The position numbers and the translations under genes were made by a program. Positions 15,055 to 23,539 of a DNA stretch of 36,478 nt are shown here, in pieces (within the stretch, counting starts at the first letter, position 1; every line of letters begins with the position of its first letter). Source of the stretch: Euryarchaeota archaeon UBA136 (lineage in GTDB: Archaea > Thermoplasmatota > Poseidoniia > MGIII > CG-Epi1); assembly GCA_002506485.1 (NCBI GenBank), contig DAXQ01000023.1, positions 1 through 36,478 of the forward strand, read 5' to 3'. The notes below the pieces were generated by a model. That model made no database searches. It saw only the letters and a list, made by a program, of their open reading frames with translations, and had not been told where the DNA came from.

Positions 15055-16998
15055 TTAGGAGAGCACTATATTCAGTTCTGCACTTCGATTTTTGATTTCT
15101 TCAAGTATTTCCTTTACGAAGTCATTCAGTGTAACGTCATTCCTTTGCTCTCCAGCACGACTTCTGATAGCCACCGTTTTCTTCTTTGATTCCTCTTCAC
15201 CTATAATCAACATGTAAGCCGGTCGCATTTTACGATGCATACGAATCTTTTTTCCTATGGTATTATCTGAAAAGTCGATTCTGGTTCTTACACCAGCCTT
15301 TTCCAGTGTTTCTGCAACTTTACTCGCATATTTATTTTGCTTCTCGGAGATGGTGATGACCTGAGTTTGGATTGGTGAAAGCCAAGTTGGGAAATTTCCA
15401 GTCCAATGTTCAGTTAGAAAAGCTATAAATCTTTCATGGGTCGATAGAGGAGCTCGGTGTATAACAAAAAGATTGCTGTTTTCGCCTCCTGTTTCATCCA
15501 CAAAAGTTAGGTCAAAGCATTCTTGTGCGGCAAAGTCAAGCTGGATTGTTGACATAGACTCCTCACGACCTAGCAAGCTGGTAAACTGGACATCCACTTT
15601 TGGCCCGTAGAATGCCGCTTCGCCCTCTCCTTCTTCATAAGGTACTTCCAAGTCATCAAGAATTTGTCTCAAGTGATTTTGGGTAATTTCCCAATTTTCA
15701 GGCAGTCCAATGTATTTATCAGTATTTTCTGAATCCCAAAGCGATAACCGAAATTTATAGTCTTCAAAACCAAAGGTTGCATAGTAGTCTCGAATCATTT
15801 TAATATTGTCTGCAAATTCTTGTGCTACCTGATCAAGCGTACAATAGATATGCGCATCGTTCATGGACAACATTCTTACGCGTAGAAGTCCGGTTAAGGT
15901 ACCAGATAATTCATTACGATAGACAGTACCATACTCCGCAATTCTCAGTGGTAATTCTCGATATGACCGTTTCTTGTTACGATAAATTAAGTGGTGCATA
16001 GGACAATTCATTGCTTTAAGATAGTAAGTTCCATCATCCATTTCCATGGGAGGATACATCGAGTCGGCATAGTGTGGCAGATGGCCGCTAGTTTCGAAAA
16101 GTTCTTGTTTGGCTAGAACGGGCGTGGTAACTCTTTCGTAACCATAAGCTTTTTCCGTTTCAACAGCAAATCTCTCAATCTCGGATTTTAGAAGTTCTCC
16201 GTTAGGCAACCAGACTGGTAATCCTTTACCTATAAGTTCGTTGATCATGTAAAGGTCCATTTCCTTTCCAATTTTTTTGTGATCACGGAATGCGGCTTCT
16301 TCTATCTGTTTTTTACGCTTCTTAAGATCCTCTTTTGTTGCGTAGCATAGTCCATAGATGCGCGTCAGAGGCTCTCTCTTTGCGTCACCTCGCCAATATG
16401 CTTGGCTTGTACTGGTAAGTTTGAACCAGCGCAATTCTGAAGTGCTAGAAACATGTGGTCCGCGACAGAGGTCTACGAAATTCCCTTGTCTATAAGTTGA
16501 TGAACCAACATCATGCCCAATCTTATCATCCATGATCTCGGCTTTGAATTGATTTTGCGAGAACATCTTACGGAGTTTCGTGTTCCCATGCTCTTCTCGC
16601 TCGATTTTTAGATTCTGCTTTGCCAGCTCTTTCATGCGTTTTTCTATTTTCGGAAGTTCGTCTTTACTAATCGGTTCCATGTGGAAATCGTAATAGAATC
16701 CATGTTCGATTGGTGGACCAATTGTTGGTTTTGCATCCGGAAACATTTCTGTGACTGCCTGGGCAAGCAGATGGGCGCAGGAATGGCGCAGGATGTACAG
16801 GCCAGCATCTGATGCTCCCAAGATGGGCTCGATGCTACAGTCTGTTTTGAGGACATGCGAAAAGTCTCGTTCGATTCCGTCAATGAGTACTGCTACAGCC
16901 CCATGTTTGCGTCCGAGAATGTCCGAGATAACGCCTTCAGCAGTGATTCCAATCTCATATGCGTGGACCTTATCATCGCCTGTTTTGACTTTAATCAT
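15055..16998 (-). CDS. thrS: Threonyl-tRNA synthetase, bacterial-type architecture
   Basis: Charges tRNA-Thr with threonine. It has the bacterial/eukaryotic layout: a TGS domain at about residues 1-60, then the second editing domain with HSCAH (H72, H76) and CRGPH (C178, H182), then the class II core and anticodon-binding domain. Core zinc ligands are present in AMNCPMHHL, DAHIYC and VIHRAPLS. Motif 2 is YRNELSGTLTGLLRVR; the normally conserved QDDAH after it reads MNDAH. Most archaeal enzymes instead carry an unrelated D-aminoacyl-tRNA deacylase-like N-terminus, so this gene was probably acquired from bacteria. ATG 16998 has a TATA-like element (17030-17040) about 38 nt upstream. At 647 residues the length is normal. 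Confidence 0.96.
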   Translation of the reverse strand: MIKVKTGDDKVHAYEIGITAEGVISDILGRKHGAVAVLIDGIERDFSHVLKTDCSIEPILGASDAGLYILRHSCAHLLAQAVTEMFPDAKPTIGPPIEHGFYYDFHMEPISKDELPKIEKRMKELAKQNLKIEREEHGNTKLRKMFSQNQFKAEIMDDKIGHDVGSSTYRQGNFVDLCRGPHVSSTSELRWFKLTSTSQAYWRGDAKREPLTRIYGLCYATKEDLKKRKKQIEEAAFRDHKKIGKEMDLYMINELIGKGLPVWLPNGELLKSEIERFAVETEKAYGYERVTTPVLAKQELFETSGHLPHYADSMYPPMEMDDGTYYLKAMNCPMHHLIYRNKKRSYRELPLRIAEYGTVYRNELSGTLTGLLRVRMLSMNDAHIYCTLDQVAQEFADNIKMIRDYYATFGFEDYKFRLSLWDSENTDKYIGLPENWEITQNHLRQILDDLEVPYEEGEGEAAFYGPKVDVQFTSLLGREESMSTIQLDFAAQECFDLTFVDETGGENSNLFVIHRAPLSTHERFIAFLTEHWTGNFPTWLSPIQTQVITISEKQNKYASKVAETLEKAGVRTRIDFSDNTIGKKIRMHRKMRPAYMLIIGEEESKKKTVAIRSRAGEQRNDVTLNDFVKEILEEIKNRSAELNIVLS

Positions 16999-17029
16999 AG
17001 GTATTGCTGTTTCACGCAGGAAGTAGCGG

Positions 17030-17040
17030 CATTATAATTG
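17030..17040 (-). promoter_or_regulatory. TATA-like element for thrS
   Basis: CAATTATAATG on the minus strand predicts a start near 17010 and a leader of about 13 nt before ATG 16998. Confidence 0.45.
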
Positions 17041-17079
17041 TGCAGGCCAACAATACAAAAAGTCTTTTCACAAGTAAAT

Positions 17080-17087
17080 GCTTATAC
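17080..17087 (+). promoter_or_regulatory. TATA element for the two-helix membrane protein
   Basis: GCTTATAC predicts transcription from about 17110. This places the ATG at 17078 upstream of the mRNA and supports ATG 17114 or 17120 as the real start. Confidence 0.4.
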
Positions 17088-17113
17088 GCCGTCTATATTG
17101 TCAACTCAGAGAT

Positions 17114-17869
17114 ATGATTATGGCAAATGGTCCAAATCTAGGTCAAAAACGCAGTCCCCAGAAGCGTTCGAAAAATCGCCGTTCTAAAGGTAATCAAAAA
17201 ATATTGATACTATCTTTAGTTGCTGTGGCTGTAGTGGTCTTCGTTATTTTTCTGATTGCCGCCGCAGGATTGGACCCGACGATTGGTGCAGTTATCTGTA
17301 TGTTAACCTTAATTGTAATATTCTATCTTATGACAATAGGCCAATCTAAACCTAGGTCGCGCAAGCGCAGAGCGAAGAGCAAAACAGAGGTGCAGACATC
17401 AGAACCACAATTCTATACGGCTCTCCCTTCTTCTCTGGGCTTAACTGAGATACCTGAAGAACAACCTAGGCCACAAGTTAAGTTGCCGCCAAGGCCTATC
17501 AGAGCAGCTAGGAGAAGACGTGACTTCATTGCTTATCCTGTAGCCGTCGGAGGCGGAGATTATTCAGATTCCTATGTACAGGTCGATAAGGATACAGTAT
17601 TGCGCCTTCGTTCGGAGATGACACCCGAATCGGAGTCTAAATATTTACCTGGCTTGCGCATAGATTCACTTCCGTCATCAAAAATCGCAGCAGTTATGTC
17701 TCAGGCAGTTGTTCCAAGTGTAGAACCAGTCGAAGCTCCAGTAGTAGCAGAGGCAGTTCCAGTAGTAGCAGAAACTGTAGCTGAGTCTACAGAAACACCA
17801 GTGGTTCAATCCGCTGTTGTTCAAGAGGAAGAGGAAGAGCAAATGGATTTTGATATGGAATGGGATTAA
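17114..17869 (+). CDS. Hypothetical membrane protein with two helices and long cytoplasmic tail
   Basis: A 251-residue protein (from ATG 17114; ATG 17120 is equally possible) that I do not recognise. A very basic N-terminus of about 28 residues (RSPQKRSKNRRSKG) is followed by two adjacent membrane helices at about 29-51 and 54-75, then another basic stretch (PRSRKRRAKSK). Both ends should therefore be cytoplasmic. The C-terminal half is hydrophilic, with a Pro/Arg region, a low-complexity Val/Ala/Pro/Glu run (VEAPVVAEAVPVVAE) and an acidic end (EEEEEQMDFDMEWD). The basic regions could contact nucleic acid or ribosomes, but this is speculation. It is divergent from thrS. Confidence 0.65.
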   Translation: MIMANGPNLGQKRSPQKRSKNRRSKGNQKILILSLVAVAVVVFVIFLIAAAGLDPTIGAVICMLTLIVIFYLMTIGQSKPRSRKRRAKSKTEVQTSEPQFYTALPSSLGLTEIPEEQPRPQVKLPPRPIRAARRRRDFIAYPVAVGGGDYSDSYVQVDKDTVLRLRSEMTPESESKYLPGLRIDSLPSSKIAAVMSQAVVPSVEPVEAPVVAEAVPVVAETVAESTETPVVQSAVVQEEEEEQMDFDMEWD

Positions 17870-17900
17870 TTCATTCCTTGATTTTTGACTCCCCGTTGGT

Positions 17901-17909
17901 CTTTTATGG
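17901..17909 (+). promoter_or_regulatory. TATA-like element for the GGGP synthase gene
   Basis: CTTTTATGG is centred 26 nt before TTG 17931, the spacing for a leaderless transcript. This supports the unusual TTG start. Confidence 0.45.
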
Positions 17910-17930
17910 TCTTATCTGACTAGCCTGCCC

Positions 17931-18668
17931 TTGAGCGTTCATGCCGATATAATCAAACGCCGAAAGGAGAAGCCTCTTCATTTCACATTGTTGGATCCCG
18001 GAAAGATGGGGGCCAATGAGTTAGTTGAATTAGCAACTCAGACTGCATATGCTGGAACCGATGGTTTCATGGTTGGTGGTTCAACAGACTTGAGTTTGGA
18101 AAAGGTTGATTCAGCAGTTGACGCCATAAAGGAGATAACACACTTACCTGTGATTTTGTTCCCAACTCATGCTTCGTCCGTGTCGGGAAGGGCCGATGCA
18201 ATTTTCTTTATGTCCCTTTTAAACAGTGAAAGTCGTCAATTTCTGGTTGGAGAACAGATTGCCAGCGCGCGTTGGGTTCAACAGACTGGTTTAGAGCCCC
18301 TTTCTATGGCATATCTAGTTATTGCACCAGGTATGGCAGCAGGCCGTGTTGGTCAGGCCCAACCACTTCCTAGAGACGATTCTGATTTGGTTGTTTCTCA
18401 TGCTCTTGCAGGACAATATTTGGGAATGAAGTATATTTATCTCGAGGCCGGGTCTGGTGCCCTAGAACCAGTACCGGATGCTATAATTAGTGCTGTGAAA
18501 AATGCTACAGAGGTGATATTGATAGTAGGTGGTGGAATACGCACACCCCAGGCCGCATCCAAAGCAGTGGCAGCTGGGGCAGATATAATTGTAACCGGTA
18601 CCTTGGTTGAGACTTCTGATAGACTTAAGGAAGATATGTCCCTACTTATCAAATCAATTCATTCGTGA
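17931..18668 (+). CDS. Geranylgeranylglyceryl phosphate synthase (GGGP synthase)
   Basis: Forms the first ether bond of archaeal membrane lipids by joining geranylgeranyl diphosphate to sn-glycerol 1-phosphate. The 245-residue TIM barrel shows HFTLLDPGKMG at the first strand, FMVGGSTDLS, PVILFPTHASSVSGRADAIF, YLVIAPGMAAGRVGQAQPLP, MKYIYLEAGSGALEPVP and the phosphate-binding VGGGIRTPQAASKAVAAGAD. The only in-frame start is TTG 17931, 26 nt after the centre of a TATA-like box. A DUF2070 membrane protein follows six bases later. The substrates would come from the mevalonate genes at 32.6-36.5 kb. Confidence 0.95.
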   Translation: MSVHADIIKRRKEKPLHFTLLDPGKMGANELVELATQTAYAGTDGFMVGGSTDLSLEKVDSAVDAIKEITHLPVILFPTHASSVSGRADAIFFMSLLNSESRQFLVGEQIASARWVQQTGLEPLSMAYLVIAPGMAAGRVGQAQPLPRDDSDLVVSHALAGQYLGMKYIYLEAGSGALEPVPDAIISAVKNATEVILIVGGGIRTPQAASKAVAAGADIIVTGTLVETSDRLKEDMSLLIKSIHS

Positions 18669-18674
18669 TAATAT

Positions 18675-20441
18675 ATGAATCCTGAGCTCGACGTTGACAA
18701 AGTTACTCCGCCACCAGCCCGTTTGACTGGGCTCTTGTACCATACTCCCGATGTAATGCCGAGTCTTCTTCTTTTTTTGGCCACTACAATGCTTCTGGTT
18801 TACAGTGGCCTAAAAACTCTAGATCGTGCTGAGACACCTATTGATTTTGGTATATTTGCCATTATTACTTTTTCAATCCCAGTTATATTAGTATCATATC
18901 TGGTATCCCATATATCGTGGATTTGGGATGGGCGTTATCCAGTTAGGTATGGACTCCAGGCCGGGGCTACAGGATCATTGTTAATGCTGATAGCTATAGT
19001 CATAGGCGATTATTTTGACGAGCCAAGTAAGGGTCTGGCGTTCGGATTTGGCTGTATGGGTGGTTTATGGTATCTTACTTTACGGACGCATGGTAGTGCA
19101 CCTGCTCGAATTGCGTTTCCATTATCCCTTATTTCACCTTTTATCAGCGTTTATTATTTCTGGTACGGCGAATCCATGTCTGAATTTAATTTCGGGTTAC
19201 TGGCTACAATCGCCCTTGCTTTTGCAAGTCATTTTTTCCTGTTTCTGATAGATTCACCGTACAAAAAAGCAGTTGGTGTTAGCGGAACACGACACATGTC
19301 TGCATTCATAGACCATTTTTCTACAGGAAATGGCCGCCGTTTGACAGAAGCCATACGCGAAATATGTCAGACTTTTGAGACCAAGAACGGCTGGATTTCA
19401 ATTCGTAAGAAGGGGGAGACTGTCGCATTCCTAGCTATTCCTGGCATTCATCCTGGTCCTCTTGGTGAATTAGGAGGGTCTAATCTTCCCGTAAAGATAG
19501 ATCCCGTTCTCCCGGGTTTAGGATTTGCATTTCATGGTGCTACTACTAATGATCATAATCCTCTCAGGGATGAAGATATAACTAGAATCGGTAAAGCGAT
19601 AGTCAATGCCTCCGAGAGTGCAGATTACAGTGATTATTCATCAGCCACTGTGATGGAAGGCGATACGCCTTCGGCTTATGCAATAGGGATAGGGAACGGA
19701 ACAATTATATTCGTAAAACCGGGAGACAGTGACGATATTTTACCTGAGTTGGCAGCACGTCTGGAACGCCCCTCATCGAATCCTGAAGGAGTTAGGCTTA
19801 TGATCGATCTCCATAACCAAGAAGGGTGGGGCCGTTCCCCTCTGGCTGCAGGAACGAAAGAAGGCGCCATGTTGGAGATATCAGCTTTCAAAGCACTGAA
19901 GTTGAGTCAATCATTGACCAAAGGAAAGCTTATGGTTGGAATCTCAAACATGCCTGGTGAAGATCTGGGTAGGGGAATTGGCCCCGGAGGTCTGCGTGTT
20001 TTGGTAATTGAAATAGCTTCTTCATCAGACAGTCAGCAAGGTCAACGCACAGCGTTAATGCTTTGGGATGCAAATGGTTTTGCTCCAGGTATGAATAAAG
20101 AATTACAGGATGGTTTGAAAGGAATGGCAGATTCAATACTTCTAGCATCTACAGATAATCACTACGTTAATGTCAAACCTGGGGGCTATAATCCTATGTC
20201 AGATTCGGATGGAATCTTACCCTCCGCTAGGCAAGCTCTTGAAGAAGCTATAGCTGATATTTCTCCTGCTGAAGCAGCTATGGGGACAGAGTACGTTGAT
20301 GGGGTGGAAATCTTGGGTCCAGGTAATCAAGATACGATAAAAGCTGCAGCTAATGCAGTAGTTGAAGTAGCCAGATTTTCATGGCTACCTATCTATTCGT
20401 CAGCAACAATGCTTTGTCTCTTGCTCTCGCCTTATATCTAA
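18675..20441 (+). CDS. DUF2070 family membrane protein
   Basis: A 588-residue protein with about six membrane helices in the first 195 residues, followed by a large soluble domain and a final hydrophobic segment (FSWLPIYSSATMLCLLLSPY). The soluble part has the family's conserved signatures IPGIHPGPLGELGGSNLPVK, FHGATTNDHNP, MIDLHNQEGWG and a C-terminal DNHYVN. DUF2070 is an archaea-specific family of unknown function. The several conserved His and Asp residues suggest a hydrolase-like or metal-binding site, but this is not established. It begins six bases after GGGP synthase, probably in one operon, so a link to lipid metabolism is possible. Its stop overlaps the convergent rps10 by four bases. 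Confidence 0.85.
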   Translation: MNPELDVDKVTPPPARLTGLLYHTPDVMPSLLLFLATTMLLVYSGLKTLDRAETPIDFGIFAIITFSIPVILVSYLVSHISWIWDGRYPVRYGLQAGATGSLLMLIAIVIGDYFDEPSKGLAFGFGCMGGLWYLTLRTHGSAPARIAFPLSLISPFISVYYFWYGESMSEFNFGLLATIALAFASHFFLFLIDSPYKKAVGVSGTRHMSAFIDHFSTGNGRRLTEAIREICQTFETKNGWISIRKKGETVAFLAIPGIHPGPLGELGGSNLPVKIDPVLPGLGFAFHGATTNDHNPLRDEDITRIGKAIVNASESADYSDYSSATVMEGDTPSAYAIGIGNGTIIFVKPGDSDDILPELAARLERPSSNPEGVRLMIDLHNQEGWGRSPLAAGTKEGAMLEISAFKALKLSQSLTKGKLMVGISNMPGEDLGRGIGPGGLRVLVIEIASSSDSQQGQRTALMLWDANGFAPGMNKELQDGLKGMADSILLASTDNHYVNVKPGGYNPMSDSDGILPSARQALEEAIADISPAEAAMGTEYVDGVEILGPGNQDTIKAAANAVVEVARFSWLPIYSSATMLCLLLSPYI

Positions 20442-20764
20442 GATTGTATCTGTATTGAAATCTTAACACCGTCAGGTATTTGGATTCTCATCAATTGGCG
20501 CATTGCTCTTTCGTCTGCGTCAATGTAGATTAGCCTCTTATGTAATCTGGCTTCCCAGCGATCCCAAGTTTCAGAACCTTCCCCATCAGGTGATTTCCTT
20601 ACCGGAACCTTCAGTTTTTTTGTAGGGAGAGGAATTGGTCCGGTCATCCCGACACCAGTTCTATCAGAGATTGTCTTTATCTGTTCACAGACCCCGTCTA
20701 CGATACTATGACTCAAGGCATGCAAGGAGATACAAGCCCTACTCGATGCCTTTTTAGGAGCCAT
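20438..20764 (-). CDS. rps10: 30S ribosomal protein S10 (uS10)
   Basis: A 108-residue S10 of the small-subunit head. Core segments are ARISLHALSH-like (ACISLHALSHSIVDGVCEQI), GVGMTGPIPLPTKKLKVPVR, SPDGEGSETWDRWEARLHKR and the terminal IPDGVKISIQI. It is 10 bp downstream of tuf, the usual archaeal order, and overlaps the convergent DUF2070 gene by four bases. Confidence 0.97.
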   Translation of the reverse strand: MAPKKASSRACISLHALSHSIVDGVCEQIKTISDRTGVGMTGPIPLPTKKLKVPVRKSPDGEGSETWDRWEARLHKRLIYIDADERAMRQLMRIQIPDGVKISIQIQS

Positions 20765-20774
20765 TTATTTTCAA

Positions 20775-22061
20775 TTAGTCCCAGTGTTCTTCTATCTTCA
20801 GACACATACCGGCCGCAACCGTTGCGCCCATGTCTCGGATAGCGAATCTTGCTAATTGTTTGAATTTTGCCTGTTCTTCAATAGCCAAAGGTTTGGTTGG
20901 TTTGATAAGAACCATTCCAGCATCTCCCTTCTTCAGGAAGTCTGGGTTCTCTTCTGTAACCGCACCAGTTCGTGGGTCCATTTTGGCCAGTAATTTATCA
21001 AAGGTACAAGCCACCTGTGCTGTGTGACAGTGGAATACGGGAGTGTATCCTGCAGTTATTACGTTAGGATGATCCAAAATCATAACTTGGGCTTTGAAAG
21101 CTCGAGCAACGGATGGAGGATCATCTAAAGGTCCACCAACATCCCCTCTTCGAATATCTGTATGAGATATGCCACGGCAATTGAATCCAATATTGTCGCC
21201 AGGCACAGCTTGAGGTACTTCGGTATGGTGCATCTCTACAGACTTAACTTCACCCTCTTTTCCACCAGAATGTGCCGATGGTTTGAAGATTAGTTTGGTC
21301 CCAGCCTTGATTGTTCCTGATTCGACACGACCTACTGGAACAGCGCCAATACCTGAAATCTTGTAAACATCCTGAATAGGAATCCTTATTTTTGCATCAG
21401 CAGCACCAGATGGTGGATTTAGTTTATCCAAAGCCTGCATCAAGGTGTCTCCTTTGAACCATGACAGCTCTCCTTTTTCCTTGATATTATCAGCCTTCCA
21501 TCCGGAAGCAGGTAGGATGTTAACTTGGTCATCCTTGAATCCAACCATTCCTAACATGCTCTTTACTTCAGCAACGACTTCATTGTATCTGCCTTCATCG
21601 TATGCAGGTTTGGTGATATCCATCTTGTTGACGGAGATGATCATTTGCTCGATACCCATAACTTTTGAGAGCCACAAGTGCTCCTTTGTCTGAGCTGCTA
21701 TACCATCATCTGCGGCAACCACCAGAACTGCAGCGTCAGCCTGCGATGTTCCAGTAATCATATTCTTTACGAAATCTCTGTGCCCAGGTGCATCGATAAT
21801 CGTGAAATGCCTTGCATCGGTCTTGAACTCTTTATGAGCGACGTCGATAGTTACACCACGTTCTCTCTCTTCTTTCAGATTGTCCATGACATATGCCAAT
21901 TCAAAACCGGATTTTCCACGTTCATCAGCTTCTTTCTTGTATTTGTCGATCAAGTGCTGTTCGATTGCTCCGCCTTCCAAAAGTACTCTACCAACTGTGG
22001 TTGACTTACCGTGGTCGACGTGACCGATGAATACTACATTCAAATGTTGTTTTGCAGCCAT
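20775..22061 (-). CDS. tuf: Translation elongation factor aEF-1A
   Basis: The GTPase that brings aminoacyl-tRNA to the ribosome. All nucleotide motifs are present: GHVDHGKST (P-loop), the switch-region RGVTIDVAH, DAPGHRDF, VNKMD and a G5-type LPASGWKADN. Domains 2 and 3 follow, with YKISGIGAVPVGRVESGTIK and YTPVFHCHTAQVACTFDKLL. It is 428 residues, as expected. A strong GGAGGG ribosome-binding site lies at 22075-22070, and a TATA box lies further up. It therefore has its own promoter and is separated from fusA by three AIM24-family genes on the other strand. Confidence 0.98.
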   Translation of the reverse strand: MAAKQHLNVVFIGHVDHGKSTTVGRVLLEGGAIEQHLIDKYKKEADERGKSGFELAYVMDNLKEERERGVTIDVAHKEFKTDARHFTIIDAPGHRDFVKNMITGTSQADAAVLVVAADDGIAAQTKEHLWLSKVMGIEQMIISVNKMDITKPAYDEGRYNEVVAEVKSMLGMVGFKDDQVNILPASGWKADNIKEKGELSWFKGDTLMQALDKLNPPSGAADAKIRIPIQDVYKISGIGAVPVGRVESGTIKAGTKLIFKPSAHSGGKEGEVKSVEMHHTEVPQAVPGDNIGFNCRGISHTDIRRGDVGGPLDDPPSVARAFKAQVMILDHPNVITAGYTPVFHCHTAQVACTFDKLLAKMDPRTGAVTEENPDFLKKGDAGMVLIKPTKPLAIEEQAKFKQLARFAIRDMGATVAAGMCLKIEEHWD

Positions 22062-22104
22062 TGTTATTTCCCTCCATGGGATAGATGTGTCGGCATGATG
22101 GGGG

Positions 22105-22114
22105 GTAAATAAAG
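22105..22114 (-). promoter_or_regulatory. TATA box of tuf-rps10
   Basis: CCTTTATTTA on the minus strand predicts a start near 22085. The leader ends GGAGGGAAATAACA before ATG 22061, a strong Shine-Dalgarno at ideal spacing. Confidence 0.6.
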
Positions 22115-22154
22115 GATTCGCTTAGAGATTAGAGGATACAACCTCGAATCCTAG

Positions 22155-22164
22155 TTTTAAATAG
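22155..22164 (+). promoter_or_regulatory. TATA box of the AIM24 gene trio
   Basis: TTTTAAATAG is centred 26 nt before ATG 22185, indicating a leaderless transcript for all three genes. It lies back to back with the tuf promoter, about 45 bp away. Confidence 0.55.
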
Positions 22165-22184
22165 ATGGAATTATATGACAAAAC

Positions 22185-22841
22185 ATGCGTTTTGATATTA
22201 AAGGTAATCCTTCCTATGGAGAGGTTGATGTCGATTTGGGGCCTAATGAAACAATTCTGATTGAACCAGGTGCAATGTCTCGAATGTCTTCTAATTTGGA
22301 TTCTAGTTTTCAGAGACAAGGCGGTTTTTTTTCAGCTATCTTTCGGAAGATGTTTGGTGGAGAGAATTTCTTCTTAGGAAAATATGAACATCCAGATGGT
22401 GGAAAGTTAACTTTTGCACCTTCAATACCTGGACATGTAGAGCACAGACAATTGACAAATAATAGCTTGAACATCATGGCAGGCGGTTTCTTAGCTTGTA
22501 CTCCTGGAGTTAATATTAAGGCTAAATTTGGAGGTTTAAAGGCATTATTTTCAGGTGAAGGAGCTTTCTTGCTTGAAGCTTCAGGAAGTGGTGATTTATT
22601 TTTCAATTCTTTTGGTGGTGTAGTTGAAAAACAGATTAATGGTGAATTCATTGTTGATACAGGGCATGTCGTTGCATTCGATCCCTCTTTAGATTATAAG
22701 ATTACAGGAATGGGGAGTTTCAAATCAACCATGTTGTCAGGTGAAGGTATGGTTATGAGGTTTTCAGGGAATGGTAAATTATATCTTCAAACACGTAATG
22801 TTTCAAGCATTGCATCTTGGCTCACTCCGAGGTTAGGATGA
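22185..22841 (+). CDS. AIM24/TIGR00266 family protein, copy 1 of 3
   Basis: A 218-residue member of the AIM24 (TIGR00266) family, whose beta-sandwich fold resembles the trp RNA-binding attenuation protein. The family signature appears as ETILIEPGAMSRMSSNLD, then GGENFFLGKYEH, SGEGAFLLEASGSGDLFFNSFG, the IVDTGHVVAFDPSLDYKI block and GEGMVMRFSGNGKLYLQTRN. The mitochondrial Aim24 homologue supports inner-membrane organisation; the function of prokaryotic members is unknown. It has its own TATA box and is coupled to copy 2 by an ATGA overlap. Confidence 0.87.
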   Translation: MRFDIKGNPSYGEVDVDLGPNETILIEPGAMSRMSSNLDSSFQRQGGFFSAIFRKMFGGENFFLGKYEHPDGGKLTFAPSIPGHVEHRQLTNNSLNIMAGGFLACTPGVNIKAKFGGLKALFSGEGAFLLEASGSGDLFFNSFGGVVEKQINGEFIVDTGHVVAFDPSLDYKITGMGSFKSTMLSGEGMVMRFSGNGKLYLQTRNVSSIASWLTPRLG

Positions 22842-23539
22842 ATGTAAAAATAGATACAGAAGGCGCATTTGGTTCTGCATTAGTTACACTAGAAGCAGGT
22901 GAAAAGTTTGTGTCGGAGGCAGGTGCTATGTATCGTGCTTCTCCGAATATGGAGATATCAGTAGAATCCCGAAAGAAAAAGAATGAAGGCATGTGGGGGG
23001 CTTTGAAATCCGGCATAAAAGCAATGTTTGCAGGAGAATCTTTCTTCTTGTCAACATATACTCCTAATGATAGCCAAGCAGGTGAAGTAGGATTGGCACC
23101 GACCCATCAGGGAGAAGTTCGCAGTGTCAAAGTTGGACCTGAGGTATGGATTTGTTCTGGTGGTAGTTATCTGGGTTCATCAGGCAGTGTTGGTCTAGAT
23201 ACACAATATCAGGGTCTTAGTAAGGGGATGTTCAGTAAGGAAGGTTTAGTTTTTGTCCAAGCATCAGGAGAAGGAGACTTACTGGTGAATGGCTTTGGAA
23301 GAATTAGTAGTGTTGATGTTAGTGGAGATATTACAATAGATAATGGCCACCTTATTGCATTTACAGAAGGATTAGAATATACCATAAGCAAAGCAGGTGG
23401 AGGTTGGATCTCCTCTATGATGTCTGGTGAGGGTTTAGTTATGAAATTTAGTGGAAACGGAAAGGTATTAGTTCAATCACACGATCCAAGCCGTTTAGGT
23501 GGAGTACTAGGGGCATTATTACCACCGAGGGAGGACTAA
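22838..23539 (+). CDS. AIM24/TIGR00266 family protein, copy 2 of 3
   Basis: A 233-residue paralogue of its neighbours. Matching blocks are GEKFVSEAGAMYRASPNMEI, AGESFFLSTYTPND, GLVFVQASGEGDLLVNGFGR, TIDNGHLIAFTEGLEYTISK and GEGLVMKFSGNGKVLVQSHD. I chose ATG 22838, which gives MNVKIDTEG and overlaps the copy 1 stop as ATGA. A TTG at 22817 in the same frame would run seven residues into copy 1 and is not needed. The region after the conserved GAM is more charged than in the other copies (ESRKKKNEG), and this could change binding. Copy 3 starts on the last base of its stop (TAATG). Confidence 0.87.
   Translation: MNVKIDTEGAFGSALVTLEAGEKFVSEAGAMYRASPNMEISVESRKKKNEGMWGALKSGIKAMFAGESFFLSTYTPNDSQAGEVGLAPTHQGEVRSVKVGPEVWICSGGSYLGSSGSVGLDTQYQGLSKGMFSKEGLVFVQASGEGDLLVNGFGRISSVDVSGDITIDNGHLIAFTEGLEYTISKAGGGWISSMMSGEGLVMKFSGNGKVLVQSHDPSRLGGVLGALLPPRED

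Noticed and set aside
17078..17113. Upstream ATG adding 12 residues to the two-helix membrane protein
   Set aside because: It overlaps the TATA element at 17080-17087, so it would probably lie upstream of the transcript.
21445..22004. Plus-strand frames opposite tuf
   Set aside because: They are antisense to an intact aEF-1A whose GTPase motifs fill the region; low-complexity Ser/Cys composition is typical of shadow frames.
22817..22838. N-terminal extension of AIM24 copy 2 from TTG
   Set aside because: It overlaps copy 1 coding sequence, while ATG 22838 gives a normal N-terminus and a standard ATGA coupling.
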